This document shows positions 1 to 5,692 of a stretch of 11,211 nt of DNA, in pieces. This DNA comes from Microcaldota archaeon (GTDB lineage: Archaea; Micrarchaeota; Micrarchaeia; Micrarchaeales; Micrarchaeaceae). The position numbers and the translations under genes are program-made. Location: positions 1 through 11,211 of the forward strand of contig JAJZDT010000007.1 of the NCBI GenBank assembly GCA_021851535.1. The letters run 5' to 3'. Position 1 is the stretch's first letter. Each line of letters begins with the position of its first letter. Below the pieces are notes generated by a model, which saw only the letters and a program-made list of their open reading frames with translations, ran no database searches and was not told where the DNA came from.

Positions 1-29
1 GATGAGATATTAGGCAAAAAGAAAAATGA
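1..29. repeat. 29-bp direct repeat, copy 1
   Basis: These bases are identical to 266-294, at an offset of 265 bp. The match stops at base 30 (c here, a at 295). The left limit cannot be seen because the window begins inside the repeat. Confidence 0.9.
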
Positions 30-48
30 CGATAGAGCCAGACAATGA
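1..48 (+). CDS. 3' end of an upstream gene (partial, cut by window edge)
   Basis: Reading from base 1 gives DEILGKKKNDDRARQ and then TGA at 46-48. The case that this is coding rests on the repeat: the nine residues DEILGKKKN recur at residues 81-89 of the next gene, encoded by identical DNA (1-29 and 266-294), and both copies are read in the same phase of the repeat. The ends overlap, since the next gene's ATG is at 26 in another frame. It could be the tail of a truncated tandem copy of that gene or an unrelated gene carrying a copied piece. Nothing more can be said from 15 codons. Confidence 0.4.
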   Translation, partial: DEILGKKKNDDRARQ

Positions 49-937
49 TCTTCTAATATTCAAAAAAAGACATGAGATAGAATCTGCAAAAAAAGAAAGT
101 GATAAGCCTAAAGTAAATAATACAAAAAATACCATTGATAATAAGCAGTCAACTAATACGACTAGTATAAAACAGCAGGCAGAGGGACATTATGTTACAA
201 AGAAAGAATTGGATAATATTATAAGTGATGCAATATCAACTCAAATGGGGGATACCCATTCTAGTGATGAGATATTAGGCAAAAAGAAAAATGAAATATA
301 TACCCAAAAAGATAGCAGAACTGCAGCGAAGGATATGTTTTGTGTATGGCACTCTTGGAGAGGAGCATATGCAATATGTGATTATTGCCATAGACCTTTT
401 TGTTTTGAAGATTTAACCGAGAGTAGAGGCAGATACTACTGTTTGGAAGATATTAATTTTGGGCCTAGCGTGCAACAATCTGGATATAATATAACCGCTG
501 CAATTATATCGGGTCTACTTTTTTTTATGCCTTCATTAATATTTATATATTACAGAGGAGAGACTATTTTTTCTATGTTTAATTATATCAACAGTATTGG
601 GCTTGCAAACGCTCTTACATACTTACCTTTTACATATATTGATTATACGATAGAATTAGTAACAATAATTATAGGATTTATTGCAGGAATAAGTGTTATA
701 AATGGATCAAAGAAGAGTGCAGGACTTGGAATATTTGCCTCTCTTCTTACATTCTCTGTTTTTATTGTGGATTATCTTAGTAACCATTTACTTTTTATGA
801 TTATTATAGCTATCATAGATGTAATTGCCTTTGTTCTTCTAATATACTCGAGAACCACGTATGAGAGTAATGTTATTGATCCAAAATTAAATTCAACTCA
901 GCAACATTTAGATTGGCCTGAAGTTGGAAATTTTTAG
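26..937 (+). CDS. Membrane protein with N-terminal B-box-like zinc motif
   Basis: This is a 303-aa protein of unknown function. Residues 1-105 are Lys/Asn/Ser-rich and look disordered. Residues 106-139 hold C106-x2-H109-x8-C118-x2-C121-x4-C126 and then C139, with D129 as a possible further ligand. This resembles the B-box-like zinc fingers found ahead of membrane domains in many prokaryotic proteins. From about 153 to 276 there are four or five hydrophobic helices (about 156-176, 187-207, 209-227, 232-250 and 254-275), followed by a polar tail. Zinc finger and tail would be on the same side if there are four helices. The start at 26 overlaps the upstream reading frame by 23 bases and has no clear Shine-Dalgarno; a later start at M74 (base 245) would keep the zinc motif and membrane region. 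The stop is 5 nt from the convergent bud32 stop. A sensor or scaffold role is possible, but nothing in the sequence fixes it. Confidence 0.75.
   Translation: MTIEPDNDLLIFKKRHEIESAKKESDKPKVNNTKNTIDNKQSTNTTSIKQQAEGHYVTKKELDNIISDAISTQMGDTHSSDEILGKKKNEIYTQKDSRTAAKDMFCVWHSWRGAYAICDYCHRPFCFEDLTESRGRYYCLEDINFGPSVQQSGYNITAAIISGLLFFMPSLIFIYYRGETIFSMFNYINSIGLANALTYLPFTYIDYTIELVTIIIGFIAGISVINGSKKSAGLGIFASLLTFSVFIVDYLSNHLLFMIIIAIIDVIAFVLLIYSRTTYESNVIDPKLNSTQQHLDWPEVGNF
266..294. repeat. 29-bp direct repeat, copy 2
   Basis: This exact copy of bases 1-29 lies inside the membrane-protein gene and codes for residues 81-89 of its charged N-terminal region. The offset of 265 bp is not a multiple of three, so a tandem duplication of that unit would put the two copies in different frames of the window, which is what is seen. 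Confidence 0.9.
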
Positions 938-942
938 ATTTA

Positions 943-1533
943 TTATATTGTATCCAAAGTGCGTAGTTGATATCTTCCTTTATTTAGCAGTTCGGTTAAT
1001 TTTAACATTATAGTATCGTAAGAAGTGGATTTTGATTTATAACCTTGAATGAATACTTTAAAAAAAGAAGGAGGAATAGACCTTTTCATAAGCAAAATAT
1101 CGAGCGCCTTTGATTCTATTTGGTTTGTTATTTCAGAGAGCCCAAAATCGATTACAAATATCTTACTATCGCATTTAATTAAATTTGCAGGGGTAAAATC
1201 TCCATGCGCTATATCGATATTATGCAGCATCCCTAAACAGGCGCCAGCTTGCAACATGTCCTCTTTTGTTATCTTTAAATCAGTAAGTATCTCTCCGTTA
1301 AGTCTTTCCATTGCAATTGCATATTTTGACACAAAAAGAAGACGAGGGATAGGTATATTATTTTTATATGCATAAATCATTATACGCGCTTCGGATTTTG
1401 TTCTACTTACACGGAGCATCTGATCTAGCATTTCAGCACGATAAGATTTTTTCCTACGCTCCTTTATAATACATGAAATTCCTAACAATAAGTGATTATA
1501 AACATATGCTTCTGCACCTTTATTACTATTCAT
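943..1533 (-). CDS. bud32: Bud32 (PRPK-type) KEOPS kinase/ATPase subunit
   Basis: A 196-aa small protein kinase-like protein. In KEOPS, Bud32 binds Kae1 and its ATPase activity supports the t6A37 modification of ANN-decoding tRNAs in the cytoplasm. Seen here: a GAEA nucleotide-loop motif (residues 6-9), the catalytic lysine in IIKERRKKSYR (K24), a helix-C glutamate in SEAR (E48), the catalytic loop HGDFTPANL (110-118, D112 and N117), the metal-binding DFG (129-131), and a basic C-terminal end with GRYQLR, a variant of the family's C-terminal basic tail. The protein lacks the large C-lobe of typical kinases, as expected for Bud32. Its ATG overlaps the kae1 stop (ATGA, 1530-1533), so the two are likely co-transcribed and translationally coupled. 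In several euryarchaea the two are fused; here they are separate. Confidence 0.95.
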   Translation of the reverse strand: MNSNKGAEAYVYNHLLLGISCIIKERRKKSYRAEMLDQMLRVSRTKSEARIMIYAYKNNIPIPRLLFVSKYAIAMERLNGEILTDLKITKEDMLQAGACLGMLHNIDIAHGDFTPANLIKCDSKIFVIDFGLSEITNQIESKALDILLMKRSIPPSFFKVFIQGYKSKSTSYDTIMLKLTELLNKGRYQLRTLDTI

Positions 1534-2504
1534 TTGTACACCATAACATTATTGATTCTGAAGCGTTGATCTATGCCGCACGTATTTATATCTGATTTTA
1601 CTTTGTAATCCAACATTTTTTGTGTAAGAATAGCAATCATTGCACCGTTATCTGCATTATATTCATTTTGTACAAAACCAAATTTTATTCCATGTTCTTT
1701 TGCTATACTACCAAGCATATCACGAAGACGTACGCTTTGCGCAACCCCTCCACATACACCTAACTCTTTTTTTTGTGTAAGCATAATTGCACGCTCGCTG
1801 GCTTCACAAAGCATTGCAAATGCGCTTTCCTGTAATGAATAACATATATCTTCTATTCTATGAGTTTTGAGAAGTTTTATTGCATGAGTAAGCAGTCCGG
1901 TAAAAGTAAAATCCATACCTTTTACAGTATATGGCATCTTTATATAGGTACCACCATTTGCAATTTGTGCAACCGTGGATCCCCACGCCGGATTAAGCTT
2001 TGCTGCTCTTGCAAAATTATCTAGCATATTGCCAACACCGATATCAAAAGTTTCCCCATATACATGATATTTTTTTGACTGCTCATTTATACCAATAATT
2101 TGTGAGTTGCCCCCACTAACATATAAAAAAAGAGGATCTTTGAAGTTATTTATATGGCTTACAATCTCAAGATGCGCGGCAGCATGATTTATTGGATATA
2201 TGGGTTTTTTAAGATGCATTGCAAGAGATTTTGCTGCTAGAGCGCCAACATTGAGCGCAGGTCCAAGACCAGGACCTTTTGTATAACCTATAGCATCTAA
2301 TTGATCTAATGAAAGGTTAGATTCATCTATTGCGCTTTGTAATGCTATCTGTATGTTTTTTGCATGATACTCGGCAAGTTCTGAAGGTATAAATCCCTTA
2401 TTATTTATAGGAAACATAAAACGTTTATTGCTTAATACTACCCCATTTTCTACAATACCTATACCTAGAGTATGTGCACTGCTTTCTATGCCTATAACTG
2501 CCAT
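1530..2504 (-). CDS. kae1: Kae1/TsaD tRNA threonylcarbamoyltransferase
   Basis: A 324-aa catalytic subunit of KEOPS. It transfers the threonylcarbamoyl group from TC-AMP to A37 of tRNA to make t6A. It is an ASKHA-fold protein opening with GIESSAHT (5-12), an N-terminal phosphate-loop motif. The metal ligands fit the family: H107 and H111 in NHAAAHLE, Y128 in FLYVSGGNSQ, and D285 in EYNADNGAMIA. The nucleotide-binding stretch GNMLDNFARA (158-167) and the GGVAQS loop (252-257) are also present. Length is typical for archaeal Kae1 without a fused Bud32. The ATG at 2504 starts the conserved MAVIGIESS, and a TATA box lies about 32 bp upstream, so the leader is only a few nucleotides. It is first in a two-gene unit with bud32. 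Confidence 0.97.
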   Translation of the reverse strand: MAVIGIESSAHTLGIGIVENGVVLSNKRFMFPINNKGFIPSELAEYHAKNIQIALQSAIDESNLSLDQLDAIGYTKGPGLGPALNVGALAAKSLAMHLKKPIYPINHAAAHLEIVSHINNFKDPLFLYVSGGNSQIIGINEQSKKYHVYGETFDIGVGNMLDNFARAAKLNPAWGSTVAQIANGGTYIKMPYTVKGMDFTFTGLLTHAIKLLKTHRIEDICYSLQESAFAMLCEASERAIMLTQKKELGVCGGVAQSVRLRDMLGSIAKEHGIKFGFVQNEYNADNGAMIAILTQKMLDYKVKSDINTCGIDQRFRINNVMVYK

Positions 2505-2530
2505 AATATCAATAAATAGTAGTTAAACAA

Positions 2531-2541
2531 CTTATATATCT
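2531..2541 (-). promoter_or_regulatory. TATA box for kae1-bud32
   Basis: On the minus strand this reads AGATATATAAG, centred about 32 bp upstream of the kae1 ATG. With the usual 24-26 bp TATA-to-start distance, transcription would begin about 6-8 nt before the ATG, giving a nearly leaderless mRNA. A second AT-rich TATA-like stretch lies at 2557-2566. Confidence 0.55.
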
Positions 2542-2647
2542 TTTGATTTTAAAAATTTATATATAACACTCAATATAGAAAGCAACTAAGAAGTACACAT
2601 AGTCTTATTCTACTCGAACATATATAGACTATTGAATATCATCAACA

Positions 2648-3004
2648 CTATTTTTTAGGCTTTTGTGGTATGTTTCTATCTTTGTATACCGCTATGAAAA
2701 GTAATGTGAGGGATAGAATAAAGGTAATTGCTCCTGCAAAAACGCAAATCCATCCTGGAATCCCAGACATAGATGAGTATAGTACTGCATTATCGCGAGA
2801 AATTGTGGCATTATTTTCACATGTGTAGTACGAAGGAGAGTAGTTCGCTGCTTGAGTAATATTATTGTAATGTGGAGGATATAGGTTATAACAATTAAAT
2901 GATTGATAGGCAATTGTGGAATAATAAGTCGAATATGCTAATAAAATTCCACCTACCGTTACTAATATTATACCAAGAATTACCCCAATTACAAGTTTAT
3001 TCAT
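2648..3004 (-). CDS. Small two-helix membrane protein, copy A of a tandem pair
   Basis: Not recognised as a named family. The 118-aa protein has a hydrophobic N-terminal helix starting MNKLVIGVILGIILVTVGGI (about 4-25). An external-type loop of about 60 residues follows, rich in Tyr and Asn, with two cysteines (C38 in FNCYN, C61 in YTCEN) and sequons NIT, NYS and NAT. A second helix (about 85-106) leads to a short basic tail, KDRNIPQKPKK. The likely topology has both ends in the cytoplasm and the loop outside. ATG at 3004 is chosen over an in-frame GTG at 3016 because it matches the paralog's MNKL start and sits about 27 bp from a strong TATA box. The gene is almost identical to its neighbour at both ends but unrelated in the loop. 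Function is unknown; an envelope role is likely. Confidence 0.7.
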   Translation of the reverse strand: MNKLVIGVILGIILVTVGGILLAYSTYYSTIAYQSFNCYNLYPPHYNNITQAANYSPSYYTCENNATISRDNAVLYSSMSGIPGWICVFAGAITFILSLTLLFIAVYKDRNIPQKPKK

Positions 3005-3036
3005 AATAAAATACACAATATTTAGATTTATATAAG
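2668..3036. repeat. Tandem duplication unit A (membrane protein gene plus promoter)
   Basis: Bases 2668-2749 match 3066-3147 with 2 mismatches in 82. Bases 2925-2985 match 3212-3272 with none in 61. The middle (2750-2924, 175 bp) has no visible counterpart in unit B, where the middle is 64 bp. Confidence 0.9.
3027..3036 (-). promoter_or_regulatory. TATA box for membrane protein copy A
   Basis: On the minus strand this reads CTTATATAAA, centred about 27 bp upstream of the ATG at 3004. It predicts a leaderless transcript. The same 10-mer sits at the same distance upstream of copy B. Confidence 0.6.
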
Positions 3037-3042
3037 TTTGGA

Positions 3043-3291
3043 TTAATTTTTTATTGGCTTTTTTAGTATGTTTCTATCTTTGTATACCGCTATGAGAAGT
3101 AATGTGAGGGATAGAATAAAGGTAATTGCTCCTACAAAAACGCAAATAAAACCGAATGCCACAATTAGAAGAGAATAAAATTGATTATATACCCCATAAC
3201 TATAGTTTTGGTAAGTCGAATATGCTAATAAAATTCCACCTACCGTTACTAATATTATACCAAGAATTACCCATAATATAAGTTTATTCAT
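3043..3291 (-). CDS. Small two-helix membrane protein, copy B of a tandem pair
   Basis: An 82-aa protein of unknown function. The first helix (about 5-26) and the second (about 50-72) nearly match those of copy A, as does the tail KDRNI. The external loop is only about 20 residues (Tyr/Asn-rich, one NYS sequon) against about 60 in copy A, and has no cysteine pair. It has its own TATA box in the same position as copy A, so the duplication included the promoter. The genes are in the same orientation with a short gap (3005-3042) that also holds copy A's promoter. Because the ends are almost identical at the DNA level, the duplication is recent or the ends are kept alike by gene conversion. It could be a paralog adapted by loop swapping or a shortened derivative of copy A. 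Confidence 0.65.
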   Translation of the reverse strand: MNKLILWVILGIILVTVGGILLAYSTYQNYSYGVYNQFYSLLIVAFGFICVFVGAITFILSLTLLLIAVYKDRNILKKPIKN

Positions 3292-3322
3292 TATAAAACT
3301 TATGTGATTGAATTTATATAAG
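3066..3322. repeat. Tandem duplication unit B (membrane protein gene plus promoter)
   Basis: The partner of unit A. Conserved blocks are 3066-3147 and 3212-3272, and the divergent middle is 3148-3211. The TATA 10-mer of both units is the same. Confidence 0.9.
3313..3322 (-). promoter_or_regulatory. TATA box for membrane protein copy B
   Basis: CTTATATAAA on the minus strand, centred about 26-27 bp upstream of the ATG at 3291. Predicts a leaderless transcript, exactly as for copy A. Confidence 0.6.
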
Positions 3323-3380
3323 TTCTGATCAAATTAAAAATTCTGGTTATATTATTCTTCTTAAAATATAATGATAAACA

Positions 3381-3695
3381 TTATTTAGGGTGCAGCACTT
3401 CTATGTTGGCATCTTTATAGCCCAGATTTATCAGAATGCGTCTTGTATCATCTACATGCTCGCCTTGTAGCTCTATCATATTATCTTTATCGGTTCCACC
3501 ACATGCCAATGATCGCTTAAGACTTTTTGCCACGTTAGATAATTCATCTGCATTTATACCTTCCACTATAGTAACAAATTTTTTAAAGCGCGCCTTTTTA
3601 GTATATATCTTTATTTTGCTTTCGGTCTCCTTATCTAAAACTGAACATACGCATATCTCTTTTGGAAGACCACAATTTGGACAAACCTCAGCCAT
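3381..3695 (-). CDS. Translation initiation factor aIF1 (SUI1 family)
   Basis: A 104-aa archaeal homologue of eIF1. It binds the small ribosomal subunit near the P site and helps discriminate the correct start codon. The N-terminus carries a small zinc-binding motif, C5-x2-C8-x6-C15-x-C17, usual for archaeal members. The SUI1 domain follows, with KKFVTIVEGI (38-47), LACGGTDKDNMIELQGEH (63-80) and a C-terminal NLGY (90-93). The ATG at 3695 shares its A with the TAA stop of rpl29 (TAATG), indicating coupling. Archaeal r-protein operons often have the order L22-S3-L29-SUI1-Rpp29-S17. Here only the L29-aIF1 pair is kept, and the next gene is a membrane protein with its own promoter. Confidence 0.96.
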   Translation of the reverse strand: MAEVCPNCGLPKEICVCSVLDKETESKIKIYTKKARFKKFVTIVEGINADELSNVAKSLKRSLACGGTDKDNMIELQGEHVDDTRRILINLGYKDANIEVLHPK

Positions 3696-3892
3696 TATCT
3701 ATTCACACCCCTCTGATTAAGTATGGTTTGTATGCGTGCAATGGTCTTACGTATGGATTTTACCTTTATAATTTTACTTGAAACCCCGGTTGAGGCAATA
3801 TTTCGCCTCTCTATGGCAAGTTCCATCTCGAGCTCGCCAAGTTTTGTTTTAAGAACGCCCTCAGGTAGAGCCTTAATATCATCTAATTTTAT
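3695..3892 (-). CDS. rpl29: Ribosomal protein L29 (uL29) with a probable ATA start codon
   Basis: A 65-aa protein of the large subunit at the peptide exit tunnel, near the SRP and chaperone docking area. The frame runs KLDDIKALPEGVLKTKLGEL and on to IIKVKSIRKTIARIQTILNQ, a typical L29 two-helix hairpin with the conserved IR(K)xIARI motif, in its usual place before aIF1. No in-frame ATG, GTG or TTG exists between the upstream in-frame stop and an internal ATG that would delete the first helix. The ATA at 3890-3892 falls exactly where L29 proteins begin (Met-Lys-Leu...) and follows AAGGTG with 5 nt spacing. Alternatives are a base error (ATG read as ATA), a homopolymer error that would place the GTG at 3898-3900 in frame, or a nearby ATT. 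The stop TAA overlaps the aIF1 ATG by one base. A weak TATA-like stretch lies at about 3920-3934. Confidence 0.88.
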   Translation of the reverse strand: MKLDDIKALPEGVLKTKLGELEMELAIERRNIASTGVSSKIIKVKSIRKTIARIQTILNQRGVNR

Positions 3893-3897
3893 AAAAA

Positions 3898-3903
3898 CAC
3901 CTT
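3898..3903 (-). promoter_or_regulatory. Shine-Dalgarno of rpl29, pointing to the ATA start
   Basis: The minus strand reads AAGGTG-TTTTT-ATA. GGTG is the archaeal Shine-Dalgarno core. The layout matches rpl39e in this window (AAAGTG-TTTTTT-ATG), which supports ATA as the real initiation site. Confidence 0.6.
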
Positions 3904-3980
3904 GTTTGTTTATAATGAATTAAATATTAAAAGCTTTCTGTAAAAAACCAGATAATATTTCATAAGTTTACAGTAAATAC

Positions 3981-4021
3981 AAGATTAAAAATATAAATAA
4001 ACGCATTGTTTTATCAATGCG
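3981..4021 (-). terminator. Hairpin plus T-rich tract after the DUF4382-like gene
   Basis: On the minus strand, CGCATTG - ATAAAA - CAATGCG (4002-4021) makes a perfect 7-bp stem with a 6-nt loop. A T-rich run of about 20 nt (3981-4001) follows. It starts 13 nt after the stop at 4034. Archaeal termination depends mainly on the T tract; the hairpin makes this a stronger candidate. Confidence 0.6.
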
Positions 4022-4033
4022 CCAATAAATTAA

Positions 4034-5518
4034 TTAGGTTGTAGAATTGATTGATGCATATGCCCCTTCGTCTCCTATAACACGCACAGCATAGCTCGAA
4101 TTCTTCTCAAGACTAACCGTTATGGCCCCATTGCCATATGCAATCGTACCATTGAACACTAAGGTTACAGAGCTATTTGGTGCTAACGTATATCCAGGCG
4201 CACTGAAATCCTCAGTACTAAATGGCAATTCTAGCAACGCATTACTTGTAACCAAGAAATTAAGTTCACGGAGTTGTACGATTTTTCTTCCAACATGCAA
4301 TAATTCATTTGAATCGATGCTTATACGCTCGCTAAGATTAGATGATGCATTCCCATGTTCGCTTGTATTCATTCTGCTTTCAGATCTATTCTGATCTACA
4401 ACTACATTAGATGAGGTAATAGTATTCATAGATGCGGAACCATTAGCCTGATCATTTGACTTATTATTTCTATTATCACCAACACTTAAACTGACATTAG
4501 TAGTTGTATTGGCACTATTAACCAACGAGGTATAAGGTACATTACCAGTCAGATTAAGCTTTACATGATCGGTAATATTTGAACTTATGCTGTTTCCTAT
4601 TTTTGAGATGATACCACCCTCTGTTTGGTTCTCTATTATTTGTGGTATTGGATCACTGTGGTTTACAATCTCGCGTATGTTAATGTTCGTGTTATTCGGC
4701 AACTGTATAGAAGTATTGAACATGCCTTTTAAAAGTACATGATTTATAACCACGCTACTATTTCCATTGTTTTTTACTCTAATTACTATCTTTGTATTAC
4801 TTTTATTTGTAAATGCAGAAAATGAGCTGATGCTCAAATTTGGAGAGGTATGATTAAGATCCTGCATCTGGGATTTTTCTAATGTTATTTTCTTACCTAC
4901 ATGAGAATTTATATTAGCGCTCTGATTCCCTATGACAATTGCTCTAATAGATGGAACCATTACAAAGATTGTTGAATTGGAGGTATAAATTGTTGCAATT
5001 GTTGGACTAAGATCTAATAAGGCACCAGACGACGCATTGATTTTTGAATCTGATGTAATATGCGCTGATATATGATTTGACGGAATTGTTAGATTATAAG
5101 TGGTACCATTAATTGTAATGGATGCGGCGCTCACATTAAATCGTACCTGATTTATCAGTGAATTTACTGGTATTGATACATTTGCTATTACCTGGCTCAC
5201 ATTTACAAGAGAGGATAGGTTAAGTTTGCCTGACCCGCTACCCATAATCCATCCTGATGTATTTCCAGCGTTAGATAAATGCAACGCAACTGATGAATAT
5301 GATATAAGTATCGCACTTGTACCTACAGGGGCGTGTGGAGGATCTGTTAATAACACAGGTATGGATACGGCACTAGCCTGTTGAACAGAGCCGTTTATTT
5401 GGCTACTAGTACTATTTGTAGTTATTACATGTACTCCGGAGGTCGAATTAAGCCCTACAACCACTACAAGCCCTATTATTATAATCGCTATTACAGCGTA
5501 TATTACTGTTGCTTTCAT
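4034..5518 (-). CDS. Secreted or membrane-anchored DUF4382-like, sequon-rich surface protein
   Basis: A 494-aa protein. Residues 5-23 form one hydrophobic helix (signal anchor or signal peptide), and the rest should lie outside the cell. Residues about 52-200 fit the DUF4382 pattern: a TDPP start, a beta-rich stretch with SSVALHL, GWI, a KLNLSSL segment, then an IPVNSLINQVRFNVS strand, a NGTTYNLTIPS segment and a hydrophobic strand. A low-complexity Asn/Ser/Thr linker (about 200-395) follows, then a beta-rich C-terminal part (about 405-494). By eye there are about 35 N-x-S/T sequons and no cysteine, which suggests heavy N-glycosylation of a surface protein. No second membrane helix or LPXTG-like signal is visible. 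Exact function is unknown. It is a single gene, with its own TATA box and a terminator hairpin. Confidence 0.8.
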   Translation of the reverse strand: MKATVIYAVIAIIIIGLVVVVGLNSTSGVHVITTNSTSSQINGSVQQASAVSIPVLLTDPPHAPVGTSAILISYSSVALHLSNAGNTSGWIMGSGSGKLNLSSLVNVSQVIANVSIPVNSLINQVRFNVSAASITINGTTYNLTIPSNHISAHITSDSKINASSGALLDLSPTIATIYTSNSTIFVMVPSIRAIVIGNQSANINSHVGKKITLEKSQMQDLNHTSPNLSISSFSAFTNKSNTKIVIRVKNNGNSSVVINHVLLKGMFNTSIQLPNNTNINIREIVNHSDPIPQIIENQTEGGIISKIGNSISSNITDHVKLNLTGNVPYTSLVNSANTTTNVSLSVGDNRNNKSNDQANGSASMNTITSSNVVVDQNRSESRMNTSEHGNASSNLSERISIDSNELLHVGRKIVQLRELNFLVTSNALLELPFSTEDFSAPGYTLAPNSSVTLVFNGTIAYGNGAITVSLEKNSSYAVRVIGDEGAYASINSTT

Positions 5519-5546
5519 ATACTCACTTATAATATGAAATAAGCAG

Positions 5547-5559
5547 TATATATTATTAA
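5547..5559 (-). promoter_or_regulatory. TATA-like box for the DUF4382-like gene
   Basis: The minus strand reads approximately TTTAATAATATAT here, centred about 35 bp before the ATG at 5518, predicting a leader near 10 nt. AAGTGAG just before the ATG is a weak Shine-Dalgarno. Confidence 0.4.
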
Positions 5560-5621
5560 AGCTATTTGGTCTTAATTTTTAGCTGCATGATTAATGCTCG
5601 TTAGTAGGATACTGATGCCAC

Positions 5622-5629
5622 TATAAATA
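5622..5629 (+). promoter_or_regulatory. Possible distal TATA box for the rps19e operon
   Basis: TATAAATA followed by CG. If used, transcription would begin near 5650 and give a leader of about 180 nt containing the 5693-5736 hairpin. It is weaker as a candidate than 5786-5795. Confidence 0.3.
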
Positions 5630-5692
5630 CGTTTACCTAAATACGCTATAGCGCAAAGAGAGTATTTAAATATTATTTGACAGTTAATAGAA

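Noticed and set aside
1049..1375. Plus-strand frame opposite bud32
   Set aside because: It is the antisense shadow of a well-supported kinase gene.
2599..2632. Inverted repeat ATAGTCT/AGACTAT as terminator of membrane protein copy A
   Set aside because: The stem is only 7 bp with a 20-nt loop and no T tract follows on the minus strand, so it could be chance in AT-rich DNA.
2560..2650. C/D-box small RNA or tRNA in the gap before kae1
   Set aside because: A TGATGA box occurs on the minus strand (near 2640), but no CTGA D box follows at a suitable distance. A TTCGAGT loop-like string is not flanked by a T-arm stem.
3005..3016. GTG start for membrane protein copy A
   Set aside because: The paralog begins at the aligned ATG, and the TATA box is at the leaderless distance from 3004.
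3723..3923. Plus-strand 66-codon frame opposite rpl29
   Set aside because: It is antisense to rpl29, which has clear family motifs; the plus-strand protein has none.
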